Assembly: GCF_025140835.1 (NCBI RefSeq)
Contig: NZ_CP081153.1
Location: forward strand, 496,001 to 560,000
Source of the DNA: Aliiroseovarius sp. M344
GTDB taxonomy: Bacteria; Pseudomonadota; Alphaproteobacteria; Rhodobacterales; Rhodobacteraceae
DNA length: 64,000 nucleotides
Direction: 5' to 3'
This document shows positions 51,901 through 60,648 of this stretch, one piece after another. Both the position numbers and the translations under genes were made by a program. Each line of letters begins with the position of its first letter. Position 1 is the first letter of the stretch. The notes below the pieces were generated by a model. The model was not told the DNA's origin, ran no database searches, and saw only the letters and a list, made by a program, of their open reading frames with translations.

Positions 51901-52211
51901 GGTGCTGTCCTTCCATTCTTTTCAGCCTCGTGGCCGGATGAGAACCCAAATCGGCCACTATAGCTTGATGCCTGTACTAGGTTCGGCGTTCTGCGCGCTT
52001 TGCCCTTACTAGATATGGTGTCAGGTCACTGAGTCGCTGTAAAGACAAACTTTCTCTTGTGGCGCAGTTGTCCACAGAAAACTCTTGTTTCTCCACAAGT
52101 TATGACCCCCTGTGGATTAAGGCGGAACGAAGCCGGTTTTCCGAGCGCCGCTTGACCTTCGCACCCCGAACCCCCAGTTTGCCGCGAAAGAGCAGATGTC
52201 AGGAGACACAG
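51901..52211. promoter_or_regulatory. Intergenic region upstream of lolC/E with DnaA-box cluster
   Basis: About 310 bp between ybjN and lolC/E. It holds three 9-mers each one base from the DnaA consensus TTATCCACA: TTGTCCACA (52068-52076), TTCTCCACA (52089-52097) and the inverted TAATCCACA (52111-52119). Their starts are 21 and 22 bp apart, roughly in helical phase. An open frame continues through here from lolC/E but shows no family features. Confidence 0.5.
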
Positions 52212-53498
52212 GTGTCCAATCACACAGCCCCCTTTTCCCGGTTTGAGTGGCAGATAGCGTGGCGATACCTGCGTGCGCGCCGCTCGGACGGGGGCGTCAG
52301 CACGATGACGTGGATCAGTCTGATCGGCATCACGTTGGCGGTTGCCGCCCTGATCATCACGCTGGCTGTACGCACCGGGTTCCGGGACGAGTTTGTCGAC
52401 ACGATCCTTGGGGCCAATGCGCATGTTGAAGTGTTCGCCCAAAGCTATGTGAACGAAAACGGCCAAGTTGAACAGACTATCTCTGACTACAAGGGGTGGG
52501 CCGGTCGCATTGCCCAGGTACCTGGCGTGTTGCGGGCGGCCCCGTTGATCAAGGGTCAGGTGATGGCCAATTCGGGTCAGAACAACGCCGGGGTCGAGGT
52601 CTTCGGCATCACCTATGACGACCTTCTGGCGATCCCCCGCGTTGCCCGTCCCGAAAGCTTTCTGGGCGATATCGCTGCTTTTGAAAATGGCATCGCGATC
52701 GGGTCTGGTGTGGCCGCAGAGTTGGGGATCGGGCTGGGCGACAAGATCAAGATCATCTCACCCAACGGGGTGAAAACCGCTTTTGGCACCAGCCCGCGGG
52801 TGAATGCTTATGACGTGACCTATATCTTCACCGCCGGGCGCTGGGACATCGACCGCACGCGCGTATACCTGCCCTTTGCCGAGGCGCAGAGTTTCTTCAA
52901 CCGCGAAGGGGCAGCGGATCAGATCGAAGTCATTGTGGAAGACCCCGAAAAAGTGGATCGCTTGATCGAGGATATTCTGACTGCCGCGAAAGAACCCGCG
53001 TCCTATTGGACATGGCGTGACCGCTCGGGCGCGTTTCTCAGGGCGCTCGACATGGAAGACAACGTGATGTTCATCATCCTGTCGGTGTTGGTGTTGATCG
53101 CGTCGATGAACATAACCTCTGGCTTGATCATGCTGGTGAAGAACAAAGGCCGCGACATTGGTATTCTGCGCACCATGGGCCTGACCGAGGGGTCAATCCT
53201 GCGGGTCTTTTTTCTGTGTGGATCACTGACCGGGATCGTTGGCACCATTGCGGGCGTCATCCTGGGATGCCTGTTCTCGATCAACATTGACGCGATCTTC
53301 TCGGTCCTCAACTATTTCTCGGGGGGTGGCGTTTGGGATCCATCAATCCGCGGCATCTATCGCCTGCCTGCAAAGCTCGAGTTCTGGGATGTGGCCTCCG
53401 CCGTAGGTCTTTCGCTGGCGCTCTCATTCCTTGTAACTCTTTTCCCGGCGCGCAAAGCCGCGCGGATGAACCCGGTCGAGGCGCTGCGCTATGAGTAA
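52212..53498 (+). CDS. lolC: Lipoprotein-releasing ABC transporter permease LolC/LolE
   Basis: A 428-residue membrane protein with four helices and a large periplasmic domain between helix 1 (about residues 27-50) and helix 2 (about 285-305). The N-terminus [20 protein letters not shown] and the MacB/FtsX-type core ([46 protein letters not shown]) are typical. It extracts lipoproteins from the inner membrane for LolA. Alphaproteobacteria have one LolF-like subunit, so LolC and LolE cannot be told apart. GTG 52212 follows AGGAGA. lolD overlaps by eight bases. Confidence 0.9.
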   Translation: MSNHTAPFSRFEWQIAWRYLRARRSDGGVSTMTWISLIGITLAVAALIITLAVRTGFRDEFVDTILGANAHVEVFAQSYVNENGQVEQTISDYKGWAGRIAQVPGVLRAAPLIKGQVMANSGQNNAGVEVFGITYDDLLAIPRVARPESFLGDIAAFENGIAIGSGVAAELGIGLGDKIKIISPNGVKTAFGTSPRVNAYDVTYIFTAGRWDIDRTRVYLPFAEAQSFFNREGAADQIEVIVEDPEKVDRLIEDILTAAKEPASYWTWRDRSGAFLRALDMEDNVMFIILSVLVLIASMNITSGLIMLVKNKGRDIGILRTMGLTEGSILRVFFLCGSLTGIVGTIAGVILGCLFSINIDAIFSVLNYFSGGGVWDPSIRGIYRLPAKLEFWDVASAVGLSLALSFLVTLFPARKAARMNPVEALRYE

Positions 53499-54168
53499 CC
53501 CTGTTCTGCGCCTTACGGGCATCCAAAAGACCTATAACGAAGGCACGCCCGGTGAAATCCGCGTGCTGCGCGGCGCCGATCTTGAGATCGCCCGCGGCGA
53601 GGTCGTGGCGTTGGTTGCGCCGTCCGGGTCGGGCAAATCCACGCTTCTTCACATCGCGGGGCTGCTGGATACGGCAGATGCAGGGCAGGTGGCAATCAAC
53701 GGGCAGGACATGGGCGCGCTGTCAGATCGCAAGCGGACGGCAGCCCGCCGCAACGAGGTGGGGTTCATCTATCAATTCCACCATTTGCTGCCGGAATTCA
53801 CCGCGCTGGAAAATATCGTCTTGCCGCAACTGGCCAATGGCATTGGTGACAAGGTTGCCCGTGACCACGCCATGGAACTGATGGCGCGTGTGGGCGTGGA
53901 TACCCGCGCCACTCACCGGCCAGCCGAGCTGTCGGGGGGCGAACAGCAACGCGTCGCCTTCTGTCGCGCGCTGGCGAACCGTCCCGCGCTGCTATTGGCC
54001 GATGAACCCACCGGCAACCTTGACCCGGACACGGCTGAAACTGTGTTTGGCGCGCTGATGGAGCTGGTGCGCGACACCGGCCTGTCAGCCCTTATCGCAA
54101 CCCACAATCTTGAACTGGCCGCGCGCATGGATCGCACCCTGCGGTTGGATGGCGGGGTAATCACGTGA
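53491..54168 (+). CDS. lolD: Lipoprotein-releasing ABC transporter ATPase LolD
   Basis: A 225-residue ABC ATPase. Walker A is [10 protein letters not shown]-loop [19 protein letters not shown] (LolD-specific), signature [15 protein letters not shown], Walker [13 protein letters not shown] and switch region [10 protein letters not shown]. The start overlaps the lolC/E end by eight bases (ATGAGTAA). With two copies of the permease it drives lipoprotein release. Confidence 0.94.
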   Translation: MSNPVLRLTGIQKTYNEGTPGEIRVLRGADLEIARGEVVALVAPSGSGKSTLLHIAGLLDTADAGQVAINGQDMGALSDRKRTAARRNEVGFIYQFHHLLPEFTALENIVLPQLANGIGDKVARDHAMELMARVGVDTRATHRPAELSGGEQQRVAFCRALANRPALLLADEPTGNLDPDTAETVFGALMELVRDTGLSALIATHNLELAARMDRTLRLDGGVIT

Positions 54169-54272
54169 CTGCTCGCGGGCGCTGACAATCATGTGAAATG
54201 ACCCGCGACGGCATTGCTTGGCGCGCGTGGTTGGGCAAACTCACGTCACACGAACGAGTGCCGGAGTACCCC

Positions 54273-54920
54273 ATGCCAAACCTTCTGAAAACCTCCCTTC
54301 TTGCCGTCGCCTTGTGCGCGCAAACCGCGTCGGCAGGTCCCATAGGATTTGGCGACTGGCGGCAACACTGGTTTGCGCGGTTTGCGGATGTTGACTTCAC
54401 CTACGCTGCCAATGCGCTGAGCGTGCAGGCCAATGGCGCGGTATCAATCACCTACCGGCTGCTTGACCCGCAGAACTGGGGCGCAACCTCCGCCCGCTGG
54501 TCATGGTCGGTTGATCAGTCTGTTCCGAAAACCGATCTGCGTCAGAAGGGCGGGGATGACCGAAACCTCGCGCTCTGTTTCGCCTTCCTGCCAAAAGCCG
54601 AGGCCGAGCGGGTCAAGGGTGGTCGCAACCTGCGCAGGCTGTTGAAAAACCCAAACGGGCGCGTGCTGGTCTATGTCTGGGGCGGTGATCACGGGCGCGG
54701 CGCGGTGCTGGCGTCGCCGTATCTGGGTGCGCGCGGCAAGACCGTGGTGCTGCGGCCATCGGGCACCGGCGGCCATGCAGAACGCGTCGATCTGGCGGCC
54801 GATTATCGCCGTGCCTTTGGATCAGAGCCCGGCGCGCTGGTTGCCTTGGCCGTGTCGGCGGACAGCGATGACACAAACACCGTTGCGCGCGGACGGATTG
54901 CGGATCTGGAGCTGAAGTAG
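54273..54920 (+). CDS. DUF3047 exported protein
   Basis: A 215-residue protein with a signal peptide (MPNLLKTSLLAVALCAQTAS, cut near ASA-GP). The body matches DUF3047: the repeated Trp-rich ATSARWSWSVDQSVPKTDLR segment, GGDDRNLALCFAFLP and VYVWGGDHGRG. Periplasmic; function unknown. It is about 100 bp after lolD and not overlapping, so it is probably transcribed on its own or by read-through. Confidence 0.8.
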   Translation: MPNLLKTSLLAVALCAQTASAGPIGFGDWRQHWFARFADVDFTYAANALSVQANGAVSITYRLLDPQNWGATSARWSWSVDQSVPKTDLRQKGGDDRNLALCFAFLPKAEAERVKGGRNLRRLLKNPNGRVLVYVWGGDHGRGAVLASPYLGARGKTVVLRPSGTGGHAERVDLAADYRRAFGSEPGALVALAVSADSDDTNTVARGRIADLELK

Positions 54921-55011
54921 GCGGATAACAGCGGCCCCGGCGCCTGTTCTGGTTGAACCTGCCGGGCCGCGTGCTAGGATCGTAGCGCAACCCATTCTGA
55001 TGCGAGGTCCC

Positions 55012-55425
55012 ATGCTGCGCACCGCCCTGATCCTTCCCGTTCTGACCCTGACGCTCGCCGCCTGCGAACCGGACGGCATGTTCAAAACCAATAGCGACAA
55101 AATCGACGTGACGGACGAAACCGGCGCACAGATATATGCCGAGAATTGCGCAGCCTGCCACGGGGCTGACGCCAAAGGCGGCGCCATGGCAGGCGCACCC
55201 GACCTGACCACACTGACCAAACGCCACGGCGGCAGTTTCCCCGCGCGTTACGTTATGTCCACTATCGACGGCTATGCCCAAGGCTCGCACCGTGGCCCGA
55301 TGCCCGAATTCGGCGCCTATCTGGAAAGCGAGATGGAGGTCTGGGTGGACGAGAAAGGCGTGCAGACCCCGACCCCTGCTGCGTTGATTAGGCTGGCGGA
55401 GTATTTGGAGAGTGTGCAGGGGTAA
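55012..55425 (+). CDS. Lipoprotein cytochrome c
   Basis: A 137-residue protein. The N-terminal MLRTALILPVLTLTLAAC has a lipobox (LTLAAC), so the protein is anchored by lipid at the membrane. A single heme site is QIYAENCAACHGADAKGG (C-x2-CH), with a likely axial Met in RGPMPEFG. The class I cytochrome c fold fits. It probably serves periplasmic electron transfer; the partner is unknown. Two hairpins follow at 55445-55497. Confidence 0.87.
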   Translation: MLRTALILPVLTLTLAACEPDGMFKTNSDKIDVTDETGAQIYAENCAACHGADAKGGAMAGAPDLTTLTKRHGGSFPARYVMSTIDGYAQGSHRGPMPEFGAYLESEMEVWVDEKGVQTPTPAALIRLAEYLESVQG

Positions 55426-55444
55426 CGGCATTCGCTGACCTCCC

Positions 55445-55497
55445 GCCCGGTCGATAGACCGGGCAGCGCCCGACCCTCCCCACGGGAGGGCGCTTTT
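55445..55497 (+). terminator. Tandem hairpins after the cytochrome gene
   Basis: First stem GCCCGGTC/GACCGGGC (55445-55452, 55457-55464). Second stem CCCTCCC/GGGAGGG (55474-55480, 55484-55490) followed by CGCTTTT. The second fits a Rho-independent terminator for the cytochrome gene. Confidence 0.75.
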
Positions 55498-55599
55498 GTA
55501 GCGTTACAACATACGGAACGGGTTCGCGTGCGGTGAGCGGATGCCTCATGAGAGGGCATTGAGCGCCCACCCAGGGTCAGGCGCTGCCCTCGTCTCGAT

Positions 55600-56373
55600 T
55601 CAATTTGAGTAATCGACGAGCCTTTTCACAAAGGCCTCAATATCGGCTTGGTGCCCCTGATGAGAAATATTTAAGGGGCGAATACACAGCCCGCGCTCGC
55701 GCACATGATTCTTTCCTTTCTCCATTCTACCCCACATAATCCGCGATAGATGTTTAAGAAGGATCTTCCCTACTTTGTCTTTATCAGGCTCGTTTGCAAC
55801 GAACCGAAAAGCTCCAACAACGATGTCGCATATTGTTGCAAGGTGCGAGTGGCCAATACCTGTGTCATCTACGCCGACTACATTTTCCAACTTCTTCCTG
55901 GACCCGTCGTTCCAAGGTATCCCTAGTTCGAAGACCTCTCGAAGGTACTTCTTTTGGTGATAGTCTTCAGTGTGATCAAAAAACGCGAGACCAGATACGC
56001 CTCCATTCTCACTAAGAAATTGGTTAAATTTCGTTAGAATGGTGTTGGTACCAAACTTTAGCCGATCTTCATGTGTCTGACCTTTCGCAATCGCATGTGG
56101 AACAACATAACAGCAAATCTTGCAGCCAGTATCAGCAGCCAATTCGAGAATTTTGTTTTTTACTTCAGTATGCTGATCTCTCGAAACGTGTTCCGGTTTG
56201 GTCATCGGTGAAGATTTTAAAACATCGCCAGAAACATACCCATGACTAGCACGAAGACTTTCAACCCCTTTATGTAACTCTAGCAATTTCTCTGAGGGAA
56301 AAAATACCGCTGCGAACACCAAGAACTGCTTTTGCCCGTCCTGATCAGCCTCGTCAGCTATTAGAATGTACAA
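55600..56373 (-). CDS. DUF3800 protein, AT-rich, possibly acquired
   Basis: A 257-residue protein with the DUF3800 layout: ILIADEADQDG at the N-terminus (the acidic DE pair as in YIDESG), FDHTEDYHQKKYLREVF and GIGHSHLATICDIVVGAFRF, a RNase-H-like fold. The start is a TTG at 56373 with GAGGT overlapping the parE stop, so it looks translationally coupled to parE. Its base composition (AT-rich third positions, Lys/Ile/Asn-rich) differs clearly from the GC-rich neighbours, pointing to recent transfer. DUF3800 proteins occur in mobile and defence settings but the function is unproven. Confidence 0.8.
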   Translation of the reverse strand: MYILIADEADQDGQKQFLVFAAVFFPSEKLLELHKGVESLRASHGYVSGDVLKSSPMTKPEHVSRDQHTEVKNKILELAADTGCKICCYVVPHAIAKGQTHEDRLKFGTNTILTKFNQFLSENGGVSGLAFFDHTEDYHQKKYLREVFELGIPWNDGSRKKLENVVGVDDTGIGHSHLATICDIVVGAFRFVANEPDKDKVGKILLKHLSRIMWGRMEKGKNHVRERGLCIRPLNISHQGHQADIEAFVKRLVDYSN

Positions 56374-56385
56374 ATCGTATCTACC

Positions 56386-58344
56386 TCAAACATCCAACTC
56401 CTCCACGAACTTCGCGTTCTCCTGAATATACTGGAACCGAAGTTCGGGTTTTTTGCCCATCAGTTGCTCGACCAAGGCGGCGGTTTCGCCGGGTTCATCC
56501 TCGTCAATCGTGACGCGGATCAGTTTGCGGGTGGCGGGGTTCATGGTGGTGTCTTTCAGGTCTTTCGCGTCCATCTCGCCCAGACCTTTAAAACGGCTGA
56601 CGTCGATCTTGCCTTTGCCGCCCAGACCTTTCTCTAACCACTCGTCACGCTCGGCCTCGTCCAGACAATAGACGCGTTTCGCGCCTTGGGTAAGGCGAAA
56701 CAGCGGCGGGCAGGCCAGATACAGGTGCCCGGTGTCGATCATCGGGCGCATTTGGGTGAAGAAGAATGTCATCAAAAGCGCGGCGATATGCGCGCCGTCG
56801 ACATCCGCATCGGTCATGATGATGATCTTGTCATAGCGCAGATCATCGACGTTAAACCGCGTGCCCAGACCGACACCAAGGGCTTGGGTCAGGTCGCTAA
56901 TCTCAGCATTGGTGCCAATCTTGGACCCCGCCGCGCCCAACACGTTCAGAATTTTACCGCGCAAGGGCAACAGCGCCTGCGTTTTCCGATCCCGCGCCAT
57001 CTTGGCTGACCCACCAGCCGAGTCGCCCTCGACAATAAACAGCTCGGTGCCTTCGCGGTTGGTGGCGGAACAATCGACCAGTTTGCCGGGAAGGCGCAGT
57101 TTCTTGGTGGCGGTCTTGCGTTGCGTTTCTTTTTCCTGCTTACGGCGCAACCGTTCTTCGGCCCGCAGCACAAGGAAATCGAGGATCGCGCCCGCCGATT
57201 TCGTGTCTGCCGCCAGCCAGTTGTCAAAGTGGTCGCGCACCGATTGCTCGACCATTTTGCTGGCGCTTTCTGTGGACAGCCGGTCTTTGGTTTGCCCCAC
57301 GAAGGACGGATCGGCGATGAAGCACGACACCAGCGCGCAACCGCCCGTCATCATGTCGTCGCGGGTGATGTTGGTGGCCTTTTTGTTGCCCACCAGATCG
57401 CCGTAAGCCTTGATGCCTTTCAGGATCGCGGCCCAGAATCCGGTCACGTGGGTGCCGCCTTCGGGGGTCGGAACCGTGTTACAATAGGACTGGATGTAGC
57501 CATCGCGCGACGGCGTCCAGTTGATCGCCCATTCGACATAACCGGGTTCATTGAACCGTTCGCGAAACTCGACTTTTCCGGCGAAGGGCTGGTCGGCATA
57601 GACCGACGCGCTGCCCAATGTTTCCTTCAGATAATCGGAAAGCCCGCCGGGGAAGTGGAAGGTCGCTTCAGTCGGCGTCTCGCCGTCGTCGATATGCGAT
57701 TTCCAGCGAATTTCGACGCCCGAGTACAAGTAGGCCTTTGACCGCACCAGAGTGAAAAGCCGCTTGGGTTTGAACCTGTGGTGGCCGAAAATCTCTTCGT
57801 CTGCGTGGAACGTAACCTCGGTGCCGCGCTTGTTGGGGGCAGCGCCGACTTTCTCGACGGGTCCAAGCGGGATGCCACGCGAAAAGCGTTGCTCGAACAT
57901 CTCTTTGTTTTTGGCGACACGGACAATCATCGAATCCGACAAAGCGTTCACGACAGACGAGCCAACACCATGCAGCCCGCCCGAGGTCTGATAGGCCTTC
58001 CCCGAAAACTTACCGCCCGCGTGCAGGGTGCACAAAATGACCTCAAGCGCGGATTTGTCGGGAAATTTGGGGTGCGGGTCGATCGGAATGCCGCGCCCGT
58101 TATCGGTAATGGAAACGGAATAATCGTCGTTCAGCGTGACTTCGATCCGGTTGGCGTGCCCAGCCACAGCTTCGTCCATCGAGTTATCAAGGATTTCGGC
58201 CACCATATGGTGCAACGCGCGCTCGTCTGTGCCGCCGATATACATCCCGGGGCGTTGGCGCACAGGCTCCAGACCCTCAAGCACCTCGATAGAGGATGCG
58301 TCATAGGTATCGGCGCCCTGACTGGCCAAAAGGTCGTTGCTCAT
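56386..58344 (-). CDS. parE: DNA topoisomerase IV subunit B
   Basis: A 652-residue GyrB/ParE protein without the long GyrB insert. ATPase: VEGLEPVRQRPGMYIGG-like block, EILDNSMDEAVAG and QTSGGLHGVGSSVVNAL; TOPRIM: LFIVEGDSAGGSAKMARDR and IIIMTDADVDGAHIAALLM; the end GLGEMDAKDLKDTTMNPATR is typical. The start at 58344 gives the usual MSNDLLAS N-terminus; an upstream ATG at 58362 adds six residues. It relaxes and decatenates DNA with ParC, not seen here. Confidence 0.93.
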   Translation of the reverse strand: MSNDLLASQGADTYDASSIEVLEGLEPVRQRPGMYIGGTDERALHHMVAEILDNSMDEAVAGHANRIEVTLNDDYSVSITDNGRGIPIDPHPKFPDKSALEVILCTLHAGGKFSGKAYQTSGGLHGVGSSVVNALSDSMIVRVAKNKEMFEQRFSRGIPLGPVEKVGAAPNKRGTEVTFHADEEIFGHHRFKPKRLFTLVRSKAYLYSGVEIRWKSHIDDGETPTEATFHFPGGLSDYLKETLGSASVYADQPFAGKVEFRERFNEPGYVEWAINWTPSRDGYIQSYCNTVPTPEGGTHVTGFWAAILKGIKAYGDLVGNKKATNITRDDMMTGGCALVSCFIADPSFVGQTKDRLSTESASKMVEQSVRDHFDNWLAADTKSAGAILDFLVLRAEERLRRKQEKETQRKTATKKLRLPGKLVDCSATNREGTELFIVEGDSAGGSAKMARDRKTQALLPLRGKILNVLGAAGSKIGTNAEISDLTQALGVGLGTRFNVDDLRYDKIIIMTDADVDGAHIAALLMTFFFTQMRPMIDTGHLYLACPPLFRLTQGAKRVYCLDEAERDEWLEKGLGGKGKIDVSRFKGLGEMDAKDLKDTTMNPATRKLIRVTIDEDEPGETAALVEQLMGKKPELRFQYIQENAKFVEELDV

Positions 58345-58676
58345 AGATTTTTTGCCCTGCATGCTGCTTTGCTTTGCTATTTGGTGTACTATGACAGAGC
58401 ACCCGGACCGGGAAAAGGGCGGGAGTGCGACTTGATTGGTTGAAACAACAGGTTTTTCGGTTTCTTTGAAAGATACGCGTTTGATCGCACCTTAAGGTGA
58501 AAAATACGTCAGGTCTTTGCCTGCGTAGATATCAGGTGATCGGGGATGCGAGCCAAGCATTTCGGAAGCAAATGCAACGTCCATATGCTCGCAATTGCTC
58601 CAATGCAGACACATCAGAAAACGAAGAAGGCACCGATTCAGCGATGCCTTCTTAACCACATAATTTGGTTTAGCAC
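58345..58676. other. Intergenic region between parE and the YebE-like gene
   Basis: About 330 bp. It contains the terminator at 58624-58653 for the YebE-like gene and presumably the parE promoter further left. No gene or other recognisable element is seen in the rest. Confidence 0.5.
58624..58653 (-). terminator. Terminator after the YebE-like gene
   Basis: AAGAAGGCA pairs with TGCCTTCTT (58624-58632, 58645-58653), 12-nt loop. Read leftward it is followed by CGTTTTC, weak T content. Confidence 0.65.
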
Positions 58677-59588
58677 TTAGCTATACAAGGCTGGTTCGCC
58701 CATCTGCTGGTGGATCGAATTAGCGGTGCGCGCATCGATGCCCAGAGCCTGACCCAACTCGTGCAAATACTTGGCCTCGGCCTGACTGTCGAGATCCAAG
58801 CCAACCAGAGACATTGCATAGACCTGCGCTTCCATCCCGCGGGGCACGTCGCGGGCAAGGTTGCCCACATCAACAGGAAGTTGGAATTCTTCATTCACAA
58901 GCTGCACCTCAGATGCCGTCATGTCGCCCATGTGCTTCAAGAGCGCTTCTTTCTCTTTAGCGTCAACCCGACCGTCACATTTTGCGGCCTGAATAATGGC
59001 ACGAAGCAGCAGTGCCGCCTGATCTTCCTGCGCTTGGGTCGGCGTTGCCTTCGGCGTGCCGCCACGCTGGAAGGCATCGTTCAGCATGTCGCCCAACGAC
59101 CCGGGCGCAGGCTTGGCTGTATTGTTCCCGGGTGCCATTCCGCCGGACAGGCTTTCCAGAAGGCCGCCCAATCCGCCTTGTGCGGCACCGCCGCCAGCAG
59201 AAGTGCCACCTAACATCTTGCCCAGCATGTCCACCAGTTCGCCACCGGGATTGGCGGCTTGCCGACCCGATGATTGTGCACCGCCGCCCAAAATATCTGA
59301 CAACCCGCCGCCGGTTTTGCGGCCACCTCCGCTGGTATTTTTCATGATGTCGCCCAGCATATCCGACAGCCCGCCGCCAGATGCTTGCGTGCTGGTCGAC
59401 TGGCCGCCAGCTAGCCCGCCCAGCAGGTCGCCCAATCCGCCTTCGGGAGAATGATCGCTTCCAAATATGCTGCCTGTGCCGGGTTCAGCTGCCGGTCGTT
59501 GGCGAGTTGTGCCTTTACCCATACTCGACACGCCCTTGGCGATGGCCGCGCCCAGTGCAATTTTCGCCAGTGTTCCAACAAGACTCAT
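58677..59588 (-). CDS. TerB/DUF533 (YebE-like) protein with glycine-rich repeats
   Basis: A 303-residue protein. Residues 1-180 hold a series of about six Gly-rich, amphipathic repeats, each ending in D-[ML]-L-G (GGLGDLLGGL, GGLSDMLGDIM, GGLSDILGGG, GGELVDMLGKMLGG, GSLGDMLNDAF). The C-terminal ~120 residues form the DUF533/TerB-like helical domain: AALLLRAIIQAAKCDGRVDAKE and AQVYAMSLVGLDLDSQAEAKYL. GGGAGG precedes the ATG. An inner-membrane or stress role is guessed for relatives (YebE). A hydrophobic N-terminus may be a membrane segment. Confidence 0.83.
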   Translation of the reverse strand: MSLVGTLAKIALGAAIAKGVSSMGKGTTRQRPAAEPGTGSIFGSDHSPEGGLGDLLGGLAGGQSTSTQASGGGLSDMLGDIMKNTSGGGRKTGGGLSDILGGGAQSSGRQAANPGGELVDMLGKMLGGTSAGGGAAQGGLGGLLESLSGGMAPGNNTAKPAPGSLGDMLNDAFQRGGTPKATPTQAQEDQAALLLRAIIQAAKCDGRVDAKEKEALLKHMGDMTASEVQLVNEEFQLPVDVGNLARDVPRGMEAQVYAMSLVGLDLDSQAEAKYLHELGQALGIDARTANSIHQQMGEPALYS

Positions 59589-59748
59589 ATCAATACCTCC
59601 CAGTTTTTAATCAGAAGTGATTCTAGTCCAACAACTGTGACGAGATAAGGGGAAACACCGGATGCCGACGTCACGCTCCAGCCAGCCTTCGCATAAATGG
59701 AAGCTCAGGACGTGCCGAACGGATGCTGCTAGACGTTGGGTTTCGTGA

Positions 59749-60516
59749 CTATGCAAACGGGTTTTCGGGGTAAGTCACGCCAGCCAAATACAGCCCTTCA
59801 GGTGGGCAAACCGGCCCGCAGGCCGCCCGATCGCGGACTTCCAGCGCACGACTAACATCGTCAGGTGTCCACGCACCTGTGCCCACCCGCTCCAAAGTGC
59901 CAACGAAGCTGCGCACCTGATTGTGCAGGAAAGACCGCGCGCGCACGTGGAAGCGGTACTCGGTGCCGTTGGCCATCGTAATTTGCTCGACCCGCAGTTC
60001 GTCGAGTGTTCGAACTGGGCTGTCTGCCTGACATAGGGTCGACCGAAATGTTGTGAAGTCGTGTCGCCCCAGCAACCGATCAGCACCGGCCTGCATGGCG
60101 TCAACGTCCAACCCGTGTTTGATGTGCCACGCAAGGCCGCGATCGTGCGTCAACGGCGCGCGGCGCGAAATCAGGCGAAACAGATACCGCCGTTCAAGCG
60201 CCGAAAATCGGGCATGGAATTCATCACTCACTGCGGCGCAGTCCACAATGGCAATGCGCGCGCTTTTCAGATGATAATTCAGCGCCTCCGACAGCCGAAA
60301 GGCCTCCCAGTCTTTTTGCAGATCGCAATGTGCGACCTGCGCCAATCCGTGCACGCCAGCATCGGTTCGTCCAGCCGCTGCAATATTGTGCGTGCCGGAT
60401 TCAAGCTTTTCCAGCGCAGCCTCGATCGCCCCCTGAACAGAAGGATGCTCCTTCTGGCGCTGCCAACCGGCAAACGATCCACCGTGGTATTCGACTTTTA
60501 AAGCGTATCTGGGCAT
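59749..60516 (-). CDS. truA: tRNA pseudouridine(38-40) synthase
   Basis: A 255-residue enzyme. The N-terminus [20 protein letters not shown], the catalytic [14 protein letters not shown] (Asp52) and the C-terminal [17 protein letters not shown] are the TruA signatures. It makes pseudouridine in the anticodon stem. ATG 60516 follows GGAAAG; two upstream Met codons give non-family sequence. Confidence 0.93.
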   Translation of the reverse strand: MPRYALKVEYHGGSFAGWQRQKEHPSVQGAIEAALEKLESGTHNIAAAGRTDAGVHGLAQVAHCDLQKDWEAFRLSEALNYHLKSARIAIVDCAAVSDEFHARFSALERRYLFRLISRRAPLTHDRGLAWHIKHGLDVDAMQAGADRLLGRHDFTTFRSTLCQADSPVRTLDELRVEQITMANGTEYRFHVRARSFLHNQVRSFVGTLERVGTGAWTPDDVSRALEVRDRAACGPVCPPEGLYLAGVTYPENPFA

Positions 60517-60648
60517 AGCTTTCCGCATACCGTGCTGCGGGGGCACGGGCAAGATGCGACTCTATGGGGAGGCCGCATTGAAAGCTCCCCTCTGGCACTG
60601 TTGCAGCCGGATGCATATGTTCAGCCTGAATGAACGACGGAGGCACCT

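Noticed and set aside
54613..55431. A 272-codon leftward frame over the DUF3047 and cytochrome genes
   Set aside because: Both sense genes have signal sequences and family motifs; the antisense product has none.
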